Positions 17,243 through 26,048 of a DNA stretch of 64,000 nt are shown here, one piece after another. The stretch's first letter is position 1. The number at the start of each line of letters is the position of its first letter. Under the pieces are notes generated by a model that was not told the DNA's origin, searched no databases, and was given only the letters and a program-made list of their open reading frames with translations. Location: NCBI RefSeq assembly GCF_018336155.1, contig NZ_JAGYHF010000002.1, positions 186,001-250,000 on the forward strand, given 5' to 3'. The position numbers were made by a program, and so were the translations under genes. The DNA is from Pseudomonas rustica (GTDB taxonomy: Bacteria; Pseudomonadota; Gammaproteobacteria; Pseudomonadales; Pseudomonadaceae).

Positions 17243-18171
17243 ATCGCGCGCCGGATTTTTCTTCGCAGGTCGCCGAACAGGCTGTGCACTGGCTGATGGA
17301 AATGCAGCAAGGCGCCCTGAGCCCGCGCCAGCAGATGGCGATGCAGCAATGGCTGGAGGCGCACAGCGAACATCGGCGGGCGTGGGAACACATTCAGCGG
17401 GTCAATCAGCGGTTGCGCGGTGTGTCTTCACCGCTGGCGCATGCGGCGTTGAACGGGCCGAAGTCGGGCAGTCGGCGTCAGGCGCTGAAATTGTTGCTGA
17501 TTCTTGGCGCTGGTTCCGCTGCCACTTGGGGCATGCGCGAGCACAATCCGCTGCCGTCGCTGCTTGCCGATTACCGCAGCCCGGTTGGCCAGCGGCGCAA
17601 GGTGGCGTTGGGTGCGGGCGATCAGTTGCACCTCAACACGGCGAGTGCGGCTGACGTGCGGATTGATCAGCGTCTGATTCGTTTGCTTGAGGGCGAAATG
17701 CTCCTGACCGCGTCGCACGGGTTTGAAGTGCGCACGGCGCAGGGCGTTCTGAAAACCCAGGGCGCGCGTCTTAATGTGCGGCAATTAGCTGATCGCACGC
17801 AGGTGGCTTTGTTTGAAGGGCGGGTCGAACTAAGCGCCGATGGGCGTGCCCCGATGCTGCTGCCGGTGGCTCGGCAACTGAGTTTTACCTCGACGATTGT
17901 TGGTGACGCGCAAGCGCTGGATGCCAACAGTGGCGCCTGGGTCGATGGCATGTTGGTGGCGGCGCATATGCGTCTGGGGGATTTCCTCGATGAGCTCGGT
18001 CGCTATCGTCGCGGGCAGCTTAATTGCGACAGGAAGGTTGCTGATTTGTTGATCTCCGGGACGTATCCACTGGACGACAGTGAGCGGATTCTTGATCTGC
18101 TGGAAATCAGTTTGCCGGTGAAGGTGAAGCGCTTTACCCGGTATTGGGTGACCGTTGAGGCGCGGGTGTAA
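17239..18171 (+). CDS. fecR: FecR-family regulator
   Basis: A 310-residue FecR protein: N-terminal DUF4880-like part (AEQAVHWLMEMQQGALSPRQQ), one membrane segment at about 80-95 (ALKLLLILGAGSAATWG), a FecR domain (ADYRSPVGQRRKVALGAGDQ, LNTASAADVRIDQRLIRLL) and a C-terminal DUF4974-like end (MRLGDFLDELGRYRRGQL). It is translationally coupled to the sigma gene (ATGA overlap). In the inner membrane it should pass the signal from the STN domain of the downstream receptor to the sigma factor. Confidence 0.92.
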   Translation: MNRAPDFSSQVAEQAVHWLMEMQQGALSPRQQMAMQQWLEAHSEHRRAWEHIQRVNQRLRGVSSPLAHAALNGPKSGSRRQALKLLLILGAGSAATWGMREHNPLPSLLADYRSPVGQRRKVALGAGDQLHLNTASAADVRIDQRLIRLLEGEMLLTASHGFEVRTAQGVLKTQGARLNVRQLADRTQVALFEGRVELSADGRAPMLLPVARQLSFTSTIVGDAQALDANSGAWVDGMLVAAHMRLGDFLDELGRYRRGQLNCDRKVADLLISGTYPLDDSERILDLLEISLPVKVKRFTRYWVTVEARV

Positions 18172-18180
18172 GGAGCAAGA

Positions 18181-18262
18181 TCAAAGGATCGCAGCCTTCG
18201 GCAGCGCCTACAGGAGGTATGCATTCCAGATGTAGGAGCTGCCGCAGGCTGCGATCTTTTGA
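18181..18262. repeat. REPIN, family 'tgtaggagctgccg'
   Basis: Arms at 18181-18212 and 18231-18262, with a few mismatches in the left arm. It separates fecR from the receptor gene, the same position as the unrelated REPIN in the neighbouring system. Confidence 0.85.
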
Positions 18263-18350
18263 TCCTTGAAAAATAAATGAGCCGTTTTTCAGATCTGGCG
18301 TGACAGAGAAGGAAAGCCCCCTTGATTCAACCTTCTCAGGATCATCCACC

Positions 18351-20684
18351 ATGCACCCCACCCGCCTCACGCCACTGGCCCGCAGCCTGCGCAATCTTGT
18401 CCTCGGCGCCAGCCTGAGCTTCAGCGCCCTGCCCGCCGCGATGGCGGCCGACGCCAAGGCTTACCACATCGCACCGTCGTCGCTGGAAAACGCCCTCAAC
18501 CAGTTTGGCCGTGAAGCGGGAGTGCTGATTTCGTTTGGTTCGCAAGTCACCAGCGGCGTGCAAAGCCGTGGTCTGGAAGGCAGCTACACGCCCGAGCAAG
18601 GCCTCAACGCATTGCTCGAAGGCACCGGTCTGCAAGCACGCGCCGAAGGTAACAACGCGTTCAGCCTGCAACCGATCGCCGATGCCGCGCTGGAGCTGGA
18701 CACCTCGAAAGTCGTCGGCGACTGGCTCGGCGATGCCGCGCAGATCAACGTCTTCGAACACCCCGGCGCGCGCGATGTGATCCGCCGCGAAGAATTCGAA
18801 CGCCAAGGCGCAACTCAAGCGCGCGATGTGCTCAACCGCATCCCCGGCGTCAACGCCCCGGAAAACAACGGCACCGGCAGCCACGACATGGCGCTGAACT
18901 TCGGCATTCGCGGTTTGAATCCGCGTCTGGCCGCACGCTCGACCGTGTTGATGGACGGCATTCCCGTGCCGTTCGCCCCTTACGGCCAACCGCAGCTTTC
19001 GTTCGCGCCGATCAGCATGGGCAACATGGATGCGGTGGACGTGGTGCGCGGCGGCGGCGCGGTGCGTTACGGCCCGCAGAACGTCGGCGGCGTGGTCAAC
19101 TTCGTTACCCGCGCGATTCCTGACGAGCCAACGGTCAAGGGCGGTTTCCAGACTGAAACCAGCCCTTCGTCGAGCCACGACGGCTTCAAGACCAGCGCCA
19201 ACCTGCTGGCTGGCGGCACCAACGCCAACGGTCTCGGCGGCGCATTGCTCTACTCCGGCACGCGCGGCGGTGATTGGCGCGAACACAGCGACAGCGAAAT
19301 CGACGACCTGATCCTCAAGGGCAAATACCAGCTCGACGAGGCCAACAGCTTCAACGCCATGGCGCAGTATTACGAAGGCAAGGCTGACATGCCGGGCGGT
19401 CTGAACGTCGCCGATTACGATGCCGATCCGTATCAGTCAACCCGCCCGAAAGACCAGTTCTGGGGCCGTCGCACCATGTTCAACTTCGGTTATCGCTATC
19501 AGGAAGATCGCCGCGAATTCACCGCCAATACTTTCTTCACCAAAACCCTGCGCAGCGGTTATCTGGATCAGGGCAGCTTCCTCTCGCTGTCGCCACGCGA
19601 ATACTGGGTGCGCGGTCTGGAAACCCGTTTCGCCCGAGGCTTCGACCTCGGCCCGACCAGCCATGAAGTCGGCATCGGCTATCGCTACATCAACGAGGCC
19701 GGCCACGAACTGCGCTATCGCACGCCGATCGCCAGCAACGAATACCCGACCACCAACAGCCGCAACGACCGCGACACCCGTGGCGGCACCGAAGCCAATG
19801 CGTTCTTCGTCGACGACCGCATCGACATCGGCAAATGGACAATCACCCCGGGCGTGCGCTACGAGATGATCGACTCGCAGCAAACCAACAACCTGACCAA
19901 CGTCAAATATGAAGGCGACTACAACACCGCGCTGCCGGCGTTGAACGTGCTGTATCACCTGACCGACAGCTGGAATCTGTACGCCAACACCGAAGGCTCG
20001 TTCGGCAGCGTGCAGTACAGCCAGATGCCCAACCGTGTCAGCAGCGGTGAAGTGAAACCGGAAAAGGCCCGCACCTGGGAGCTTGGTACTCGCTATGACA
20101 ATGGCGCGTTGCGCGCGGAAATTGGTGCGTTCTTGATCAACTTCGACAATCAGTATGAAAGTAATCAGACCAATGATTCGGTGATCGCCCGGGGTGAAAC
20201 TCGTCATCAGGGCATCGAGACCAGCGTCAACTACGCGCTGGATGACTTGAGCCCGGCGCTGGCGGGTTTCGATGTTTACGCGACTTACGCCTTCGTTGAC
20301 GCGACCATTCGTGAAGATGGGCCGAATAAAGGTAATCGGGTGCCATTCTCGTCGAAGCACAAAGGCACGATTGGTATGGGTTACACCGAAGGGGCGTGGA
20401 AGTTGAATCTGGACAGCAGTTTCCAGAGTGACCAGTTTGCTGATAATGCCAACACATCAAAGGAAAGTGCGGATGGCAGTAACGGCAAGATCCCGGGTTA
20501 CATGCTGTTCAGCAGTCGCGCGGGGTATGACTTTGGGCCGCAGTTGTCGGATCTGAATGTGGCTGTTGGGGTGAAGAACATTTTTAACACGCAGTACTTC
20601 ACGCGCTCGTTTGATGACAACAACAAAGGCAAGTATGTGGGGGAACCGCGGACGGTTTATGTGCAGACTTCGGTAGCGTTCTGA
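18351..20684 (+). CDS. fecA: FecA-type TonB-dependent ferric citrate receptor with STN domain
   Basis: A 777-residue outer membrane receptor. The ATG at 18351 has AGGA at 18338-18341. The signal peptide ends near MAADA; the STN domain is at about 35-105 (YHIAPSSLENALNQFGREAG). The plug contains NFGIRGLNPRLAARSTVLMD, then DGIPVPFAPYGQPQLSFAP and DVVRGGGAVRYGPQNVGGVV, very like FecA; the barrel ends with VQTSVAF. It should import ferric dicitrate or a similar chelate with TonB and signal through the FecR/FecI pair upstream. Assignment to citrate rests on the plug motifs from memory and would need alignment. Confidence 0.78.
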   Translation: MHPTRLTPLARSLRNLVLGASLSFSALPAAMAADAKAYHIAPSSLENALNQFGREAGVLISFGSQVTSGVQSRGLEGSYTPEQGLNALLEGTGLQARAEGNNAFSLQPIADAALELDTSKVVGDWLGDAAQINVFEHPGARDVIRREEFERQGATQARDVLNRIPGVNAPENNGTGSHDMALNFGIRGLNPRLAARSTVLMDGIPVPFAPYGQPQLSFAPISMGNMDAVDVVRGGGAVRYGPQNVGGVVNFVTRAIPDEPTVKGGFQTETSPSSSHDGFKTSANLLAGGTNANGLGGALLYSGTRGGDWREHSDSEIDDLILKGKYQLDEANSFNAMAQYYEGKADMPGGLNVADYDADPYQSTRPKDQFWGRRTMFNFGYRYQEDRREFTANTFFTKTLRSGYLDQGSFLSLSPREYWVRGLETRFARGFDLGPTSHEVGIGYRYINEAGHELRYRTPIASNEYPTTNSRNDRDTRGGTEANAFFVDDRIDIGKWTITPGVRYEMIDSQQTNNLTNVKYEGDYNTALPALNVLYHLTDSWNLYANTEGSFGSVQYSQMPNRVSSGEVKPEKARTWELGTRYDNGALRAEIGAFLINFDNQYESNQTNDSVIARGETRHQGIETSVNYALDDLSPALAGFDVYATYAFVDATIREDGPNKGNRVPFSSKHKGTIGMGYTEGAWKLNLDSSFQSDQFADNANTSKESADGSNGKIPGYMLFSSRAGYDFGPQLSDLNVAVGVKNIFNTQYFTRSFDDNNKGKYVGEPRTVYVQTSVAF

Positions 20685-20694
20685 GGATTGAAGA

Positions 20695-20842
20695 GCCCCT
20701 CACCCTAACCCTCTCCCGGAGGGAGAGGGGACTGACCGCGTTGTTTTGCGAATTACGCCGACCTGAGATATCGAGTCGAGCTTGCGTTTGAAAAGCACAC
20801 AAATCGGCCCCCTCTCCCTCTGGGAGAGGGCTGGGGTGAGGG
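20695..20842. repeat. Inverted repeat element, family 'cccctcaccctaaccctctccc', left of DUF559 gene
   Basis: The left end is at 20695-20730 and the right end at about 20808-20842. With the copy at 21249-21425 it brackets the DUF559 gene. Confidence 0.8.
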
Positions 20843-20891
20843 TTCTCGGCTACAGTGAAATATCAAATCAACTTCACAAGGATCGTGAAGC

Positions 20892-21260
20892 ATGCAAACT
20901 CGCCCCACCCTCGTCCAGTTCTCCCGCCAGTTAGGCGCTGACCAAACCGACTGCGAACTCCTGCTCTGGCAGAGATTACGCTCCCGCCAGATCGCCAATC
21001 TTAAATTCCGCCGACAGTTTCCCTGCCCGCCTTACGTGCTGGATTTTTACTGTGCTGAGCTGAAATTGGCGATTGAGCTGGACGGTGGGCAGCACTTTGA
21101 AACGTCGGGATTGATTCATGATCAGCGCCGAACTCTCTACTTGTATCAACAGGGCATTGAGGTCGTACGGTTCAGCAATCTGGAGGTCCTCCAGCAGATG
21201 GATGCCGTACTGGAGCAGATCATACGAATAGCGGCAGCTCGAAAATTGCCCTCACCCTAA
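20892..21260 (+). CDS. DUF559-domain endonuclease-like protein
   Basis: A 122-residue protein of the DUF559 (Vsr-related PD-(D/E)XK) family: LLLWQRLRSRQIANLKFRRQ, then YVLDFYCAELKLAIELDGGQ followed by H, which gives the D..ExDGxQH nuclease motif, and LYLYQQGIEVVRFSN. Physiological role unknown; such genes are often linked to repeats and mobile DNA. The last four residues (LPSP) and the TAA stop are encoded by the start of the repeat element at 21249 (ccctcaccctaa), so the element supplied the 3' end. The ATG follows the left repeat by 50 bases, with AAGGA upstream. Confidence 0.82.
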   Translation: MQTRPTLVQFSRQLGADQTDCELLLWQRLRSRQIANLKFRRQFPCPPYVLDFYCAELKLAIELDGGQHFETSGLIHDQRRTLYLYQQGIEVVRFSNLEVLQQMDAVLEQIIRIAAARKLPSP

Positions 21261-21425
21261 CCCTCTGCCGGAGGGAGAGGGGACTGATTGGGGGATGCTT
21301 GCGAGTCACGCCGACCTGATTCTGCTTTGCCGAATCCATAATCAACGCGGTCTTTCAGGTCGATGTACCCCGCAAGACACCTCGGTAGGCCCCCTCTCCC
21401 TCTGGGAGAGGGCTGGGGTGAGGGG
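21249..21425. repeat. Inverted repeat element, family 'cccctcaccctaaccctctccc', right of DUF559 gene
   Basis: The left end at 21249 overlaps the DUF559 stop; the right end is at about 21390-21425. The centre (aatccataatcaacgcgg) is degenerate and close to that of the 9967 copy. Confidence 0.8.
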
Positions 21426-21437
21426 CTGTCCTGCTAC

Positions 21438-21467
21438 AAAAAAACGGGCCTGCATTCGCAGGCCCGT
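21438..21467 (-). terminator. Intrinsic terminator of the RaiA-like gene
   Basis: A 10-bp stem ACGGGCCTGC/GCAGGCCCGT (21444-21453/21458-21467) with loop ATTC. On the minus strand it is followed by a T-run, 32 bases after the stop of the 21499-21906 gene. Confidence 0.85.
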
Positions 21468-21498
21468 TCTCATCAGGTTGGCTTATAAAATCAGCGCA

Positions 21499-21906
21499 TC
21501 AACTGTTGATCGCTGCCTGTTCATTCTCGTCAAATTCTTCCGCCAACAGCTTGTCGTTAGCCTTGCCGGTGAAGGGCACTACAGCGGCGCGTGGTTTACC
21601 TCGCAGTTTGCCGAAGAGGTGCTCCAGGGCGTGCTCGAGTTTTTCGGCAGCGCCGTCGATCGCCTGTTCCAGCGAATCGGCTTTGTGGGTCACGGAAATC
21701 GGTTGATGGCCTTTTGGCCGCGCTTCCAGTTGGCAGCGCATGTCATGCGGTCCTGGTTTGTCACCGTTCTCGTCGCTCAGATGGACTTCGACACGGGTCA
21801 GGTCTTCCTCATAACGGTCGAGCGTGCTCTCAATGGTTGTACGTACCCACTCCTCCAGTCGTTTACTGCCTTGAACATGGTTATCGCTGTTGACTTGGAT
21901 TTGCAT
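21499..21906 (-). CDS. HPF/RaiA-family ribosome-associated protein
   Basis: A 135-residue protein of the ribosome hibernation/RaiA fold: MQIQVNSDNHVQGSKRLEEW, LDRYEEDLTRVEVHLSDENG, SLEQAIDGAAEKLEHALEHLFG. It should have a beta-alpha-beta-beta-beta-alpha fold that binds the small ribosomal subunit. It differs from the main Hpf encoded near rpoN; this divergent type has an acidic C-terminal tail (EEFDENEQAAINS). AAGGGATG precedes the ATG. Monocistronic, with its own terminator; probably stress or stationary-phase linked (inference). Confidence 0.78.
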   Translation of the reverse strand: MQIQVNSDNHVQGSKRLEEWVRTTIESTLDRYEEDLTRVEVHLSDENGDKPGPHDMRCQLEARPKGHQPISVTHKADSLEQAIDGAAEKLEHALEHLFGKLRGKPRAAVVPFTGKANDKLLAEEFDENEQAAINS

Positions 21907-22105
21907 AGTTCATCCCTTATTTCAGCTAGCTCGCGAGGGGCCTGAATTGAATTTCCTGACCCCTTGGTTACAACAATCGGCCCGACTGCCGAACATTTCA
22001 ACCCCTGAGAAAAGATAAATATTCATTCGCAAAAAAAGCCGGACAACCGAGTAAAGCGCTGGTAAGGTCGGGAGTTGGGTCGCCTCGCAACCCGGCAAAA
22101 TCTGC

Positions 22106-23053
22106 TCACAATTGCCCGTCGTTCAACGGGTGCAAGCTGCGAAAAATCCCCGCCTCTTCGACCAGCCAATCATGCACCGCACGCACGCCCGGATGGCTCA
22201 GCGCCCCTGGCGCATAGAGCAACACGTAACGTTTGTGATTGGGCACCGACAAGCCGAACGGCACGATCAACGCACCCCGCTCCAGTTCATCGTTAAGCAA
22301 CGTGCGCCGGGCAATCGCCACGCCCATGCCGGCAATCGCCGCTTCGATGGTCAGGTGATTGCGGTTGAAGGTGTGCCCGCGCCGTACGTCGGCGCCTTCG
22401 AAGCCGATCGCGTTGAGATAAAACTCCCACTCCGCATATTCATAACTGCCGCGCCAGGCGGTGATGTCGTGCAGCAGCGGGAAATGCCCCAGATCCGCCG
22501 GCCCGTGCAGCGGTGGGCGACCGCGTAGCAGGCTCGGCGCGCACACCGGGAAAATCTGCTCATCGAGCAAGGCTGTGGATAACAATCCCGGATAGCTGCC
22601 GTCGTTGAGATCGATCGCCAGATCGAAGTCGCCTTCGTGCAACGGCACGCTGCTGTCCTCCGCCACCAGTCGCAACTGAATATCCGGAAAACGCTGTTGC
22701 AGGCGCGGCAAGCGTGGCGTCAGCCATTTGCTCAGAAACGATGGAATCGAGCGCACCCGCAGCGTGCCGCTGATCATCCCGGCATCGAGTCGACGCAATT
22801 CCGCATCGATGCTGCCGTACGCCTCGTTGACCGTGATCGCCAGCCGCTGCCCTTCCGCGCTCAGTTCCACACCCCGCGCACGCCGATGAAACAGGCGAAA
22901 GCCAAGGCGCTCTTCCAGTTGGCGGATTTGCTGGCTGACCGCGCCCGGGGTGATGTGCAGTTCTTCCGCGCACCGGGTGAACGACAGGTGCCGCGCGGCA
23001 CAGGAAAACACCTGCAGCCAGACATAGGTCTGTGCGTGCAATTGACGACTCAT
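22106..23053 (-). CDS. LysR-family regulator divergent from L-serine ammonia-lyase (GcvA-like)
   Basis: A 315-residue LysR regulator. The DNA-binding domain (about 8-66) contains HLSFTRCAEELHITPGAVSQ and RLGFRLFHRRARGVELSAEG, the GcvA-type form. The effector domain follows to about 300. It is divergent from sdaA across 135 bases, so control of serine (or glycine/serine) catabolism is likely. Pseudomonads often pair such regulators with sdaA and glycine-cleavage genes; only sdaA is present here. Confidence 0.86.
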   Translation of the reverse strand: MSRQLHAQTYVWLQVFSCAARHLSFTRCAEELHITPGAVSQQIRQLEERLGFRLFHRRARGVELSAEGQRLAITVNEAYGSIDAELRRLDAGMISGTLRVRSIPSFLSKWLTPRLPRLQQRFPDIQLRLVAEDSSVPLHEGDFDLAIDLNDGSYPGLLSTALLDEQIFPVCAPSLLRGRPPLHGPADLGHFPLLHDITAWRGSYEYAEWEFYLNAIGFEGADVRRGHTFNRNHLTIEAAIAGMGVAIARRTLLNDELERGALIVPFGLSVPNHKRYVLLYAPGALSHPGVRAVHDWLVEEAGIFRSLHPLNDGQL

Positions 23054-23188
23054 CGTTTAGTCCTGCTAAAGGCTGTCTTAGGAAGTTTCGTTGGTCACGT
23101 CAGACCGAGAGAGGCAGTATCGCCGACATTGCGCTTGGCCTACAAAAAATGGCGGCGATTCCTACTCCATGACTTGCAAGGCTTTAGT

Positions 23189-24565
23189 ATGGCTATCAGT
23201 GTTTTCGATCTTTTCAAAGTCGGCATCGGCCCGTCCAGTTCCCACACCGTCGGCCCGATGCGCGCCGCCGCGACCTTCGCTCAGGCGCTGATCGACCAGC
23301 GGTTACTCAATGATGTGCGGCGCGTGGAAATCCGTCTGTACGGCTCGCTTTCCGCTACTGGCGTCGGTCACGCCACCGATCGTGCCACGGTCATGGGCCT
23401 GATGGGCGAATGGCCAGACAGCATTGATCCGTCGACCATCGACCCGCGCATCCAGCAATTGCGTGAGTCCGGCCAACTGTCCCTCGCCGGTCAACGCGCG
23501 ATTGCCTTCAACTGGCAGAAAGATCTCCTACTGCTTGACGAGAGCCTGCCCTACCACCCCAACGCCATGTCGCTGACAGCCTTCGGCGAAACCGGCGTGC
23601 TGCTTGAGCAAACGTACTACTCGGTCGGTGGTGGTTTCATCGTCGAAGCGGCGGAAGCCGAGTCGGGTGTAGCCCCGGCCGGCGACGTGGTGCTGCCGTA
23701 CGATTTTTCCAGCGCCGCCGAACTGCTGTCGTTGTGCAAAAAGCATGGCTTGCGGGTGTCCGAGTTGATGATGGCCAACGAGCGCGCCTGGCGCAGCGAC
23801 GCCGAAATCCGTCAGGGCCTGCTGCATATCTGGTCGGTGATGCGGGAGTGCGTCGAACAAGGTTTGCGCCATGAAGGCATTCTGCCCGGCGGTCTCAATG
23901 TGCCGCGTCGTGCGGCGAAATTGCACCGCAGCCTGTTGGAAATCGGCAAACCGAATGTGATCAGCTCGACCTTGTCGGCAATGGAATGGGTGAATCTGTT
24001 CGCCCTCGCGGTGAACGAAGAAAACGCGGCGGGCGGGCGCATGGTCACTGCGCCGACCAACGGCGCTGCGGGGATTATTCCGGCGGTTCTGCACTACTAC
24101 ATGAAATTCAATCCGGACGCGTCTGACGACGATGTTGTCGCGTTCTTTCTCGGCGCGGCCGCCGTCGGTATTTTGTGTAAGAAAAATGCCTCGATCTCCG
24201 GTGCCGAAGTCGGTTGTCAGGGCGAAGTCGGCTCGGCCTGCGCAATGGCCGCTGCGGGTCTGGCTGACGTGCTCGGCGCCACTCCGGAGCAATTGGAAAA
24301 CGCCGCCGAAATCGGTCTGGAACACAACCTCGGCCTGACCTGCGACCCGGTCGGCGGGCTGGTGCAAGTGCCGTGCATCGAGCGCAACGCGATCGCGGCG
24401 GTGAAAGCGATCAATGCCACGCAAATGGCCCTGCGCGGCGATGGCAATCACTTCATCTCACTCGATCGGGTCATCCGCACCATGCGCGATACCGGCGCCG
24501 ACATGCACGACAAGTACAAGGAAACGTCGCGCGGCGGCCTGGCGGTGAACTGGGTGGAGTGCTGA
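23189..24565 (+). CDS. sdaA: L-serine ammonia-lyase (L-serine dehydratase), iron-sulfur type
   Basis: A 458-residue cytosolic enzyme converting L-serine to pyruvate and ammonia. The ATG at 23189 has AAGG upstream; the frame is open to 22637, but that part overlaps the divergent LysR gene. The N-terminal domain starts [20 protein letters not shown] with the SSSHT motif at 17-20. The 4Fe-4S cysteines fall at C343, C385 and C396, the positions used in characterised single-chain enzymes. The C-terminus ends in Cys (NWVEC), the residue that serves as tail ligand in this class. Regulation by the divergent LysR gene is likely. Confidence 0.95.
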   Translation: MAISVFDLFKVGIGPSSSHTVGPMRAAATFAQALIDQRLLNDVRRVEIRLYGSLSATGVGHATDRATVMGLMGEWPDSIDPSTIDPRIQQLRESGQLSLAGQRAIAFNWQKDLLLLDESLPYHPNAMSLTAFGETGVLLEQTYYSVGGGFIVEAAEAESGVAPAGDVVLPYDFSSAAELLSLCKKHGLRVSELMMANERAWRSDAEIRQGLLHIWSVMRECVEQGLRHEGILPGGLNVPRRAAKLHRSLLEIGKPNVISSTLSAMEWVNLFALAVNEENAAGGRMVTAPTNGAAGIIPAVLHYYMKFNPDASDDDVVAFFLGAAAVGILCKKNASISGAEVGCQGEVGSACAMAAAGLADVLGATPEQLENAAEIGLEHNLGLTCDPVGGLVQVPCIERNAIAAVKAINATQMALRGDGNHFISLDRVIRTMRDTGADMHDKYKETSRGGLAVNWVEC

Positions 24566-24615
24566 TCCCGATTGCACTGTCAGCGGTCATCTGCGCAGTT
24601 CTGCCCTGAAACCGC

Positions 24616-24658
24616 GCGATAAAAAAAGGCGAGCCCCGTGGCTCGCCTTTTTTATCGC
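24616..24658. terminator. Bidirectional intrinsic terminator after sdaA
   Basis: Stem GGCGAGCC/GGCTCGCC (24628-24635/24640-24647), loop CCGT, flanked by seven A on the left and six T on the right, so it can terminate from both directions; the outer bases gcgat/atcgc extend the symmetry. Confidence 0.88.
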
Positions 24659-24707
24659 CGTGTTCATTGTTCGACAATTTTTCCGGCATGTCCCTTGCAA
24701 ACTCCCC

Positions 24708-24790
24708 GTAGGAGCTGCCGCAGGCTGCGATCTTTTGATGTCGATCTTAAAAAACAACGTCAAAAGATCGCAGCCTGCGGCAGCTCCTAC
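24708..24790. repeat. REPIN, family 'tgtaggagctgccg'
   Basis: 31-bp perfect arms at 24708-24738 and 24760-24790, between sdaA and the DUF3509 gene. Confidence 0.85.
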
Positions 24791-24896
24791 ACGAGCAATT
24801 CGCGAATGGCCACGGAATGGCCGGTGATCAGGTCTGGCGAACCAACCCGATCACGGCCGGTCAACAACTGCACGTTCAATCAGGCGGTGACGCATC

Positions 24897-25214
24897 ATGG
24901 ACAATCCATTTCAGATCATTACCGATGCCTTTGCGCCGGACTATCAGATCAACCTGAGCATTCAAGGGCTGGACGGCAGCATCATGCTGACCTTGTCCAA
25001 CAACGGCCGGATCGTGGCCAAACGCATGATCAGCGCCGAACAACGCAACGATCCCGTGCGCCTTAAACGCTTGGTGCAGAGCATTCAATTCGGCATCGCC
25101 ATCGAACAGGGCCACAGCGCCATGGCGATCCTCGAATCGATGACCAGCGGCGACGGACTGACCCCGCCACCGCAAAAAATCATTGATCAGCCCCGACCAG
25201 CGGCCGGACTTTAA
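24897..25214 (+). CDS. DUF3509 family protein
   Basis: A 105-residue soluble protein with the DUF3509 pattern MDNPFQIITDAFAPDYQINL, then SIQGLDGSIMLTLSNNGRIV and RMISAEQRNDPVRL. The last 25 residues (Pro-rich) lie beyond the domain. No catalytic motif is seen. The family is largely confined to Pseudomonas and its function is unknown. It converges on psiE: the two stops share the four bases TTAA at 25211-25214. Confidence 0.8.
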   Translation: MDNPFQIITDAFAPDYQINLSIQGLDGSIMLTLSNNGRIVAKRMISAEQRNDPVRLKRLVQSIQFGIAIEQGHSAMAILESMTSGDGLTPPPQKIIDQPRPAAGL

Positions 25215-25711
25215 AGCTCGCCCTTCTCGACCTCGGGATGCTCGCTGGAACCTGTACCGAGGGTGCGCTGTGGTTTCTCGATTTTCACCGAGGGAAATTG
25301 TGACGAGGCGTAACGCACCACCAGAATCGCCAGCGCCAGCAGCAGAATCCCGCCGCACAGGTAGATGATGCCCATGTCCGGCGGGTTGTGGTGCGAGACG
25401 TTGGAGATCAGCAGGCGCGTCAGCGCGGTGATCGCCACGTAGATCAGGAAGCGCACCGGCATGTGATTGGTCTTGAAGTAAATCCCGACCATCGCGCCCA
25501 ATTCGAGATAGATGAACAGCAACAGAATGTCATCGATCTTGATGTGGCCTTCCTCGAGCATCCCGAGAAACTCCATCACCGCCGCGTATGCCGTCACCGC
25601 ACCGATGGCAAACAGCGCCAGATAGTGAAAGGTTTCGACGAACAGGTTGCCCAGGGACTCGGCCAGTTGATGCACGTTTTGCCGCAGTTTCTCGGCCCAG
25701 TTTATTTTCAC
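25211..25711 (-). CDS. psiE: Phosphate-starvation-inducible PsiE-family membrane protein
   Basis: A 166-residue protein with four membrane segments (about 24-46, 58-75, 88-105 and 113-133): FHYLALFAIGAVTAYAAVME; IDDILLLFIYLELGAMVGIYF; MPVRFLIYVAITALTRLLIS; IIYLCGGILLLALAILVV. The ELGAMVGIYFKTNHMPVRFL stretch is the PsiE signature. It is an inner membrane protein of unknown mechanism, linked to phosphate limitation in enteric bacteria. No Pho box could be identified confidently upstream. Confidence 0.85.
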   Translation of the reverse strand: MKINWAEKLRQNVHQLAESLGNLFVETFHYLALFAIGAVTAYAAVMEFLGMLEEGHIKIDDILLLFIYLELGAMVGIYFKTNHMPVRFLIYVAITALTRLLISNVSHHNPPDMGIIYLCGGILLLALAILVVRYASSQFPSVKIEKPQRTLGTGSSEHPEVEKGEL

Positions 25712-25868
25712 GATGATGTTCCTTAGCTCGATGCGAGCGGATGATGCGCGTTGGACGTGACGGTTTTCTGCACGTAACGGTTTTCATGCAGAAAAGAGGC
25801 CACGCCATCATGGCGAGCCATCACCAAACCCGCGCCGTGGCGTTTGGTCGCAGGCCTCGGGTTTGCAC

Positions 25869-25900
25869 GATCCCTGTGGGAGCGAGCCTGCTCGCGAATG
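25869..25900. repeat. Single REP, 'gtgggagcgagcctgctcgcgaa' family
   Basis: One unpaired REP hairpin in the 337-base gap 25712-26048. Apart from this and the LexA box, I see nothing else in that gap. Confidence 0.7.
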
Positions 25901-25989
25901 GCCCCAACACGATCCCACTGACAAACCCTAAATCCGGTCTACATTAAAATCCCACTACCCATGGCGCAGGGATTCGCTTATCCTTTTCG

Positions 25990-26005
25990 CTGTATATGGA
26001 TACAG
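25990..26005. promoter_or_regulatory. LexA box (SOS operator) of yebG
   Basis: CTGTATATGGATACAG is an exact CTGT-N8-ACAG LexA operator, centred about 51 bases upstream of the yebG start. Confidence 0.9.
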
Positions 26006-26048
26006 TAGTCGTCAAGACAACTTAATGTGAAGGCATGTGAGGTGGTGA

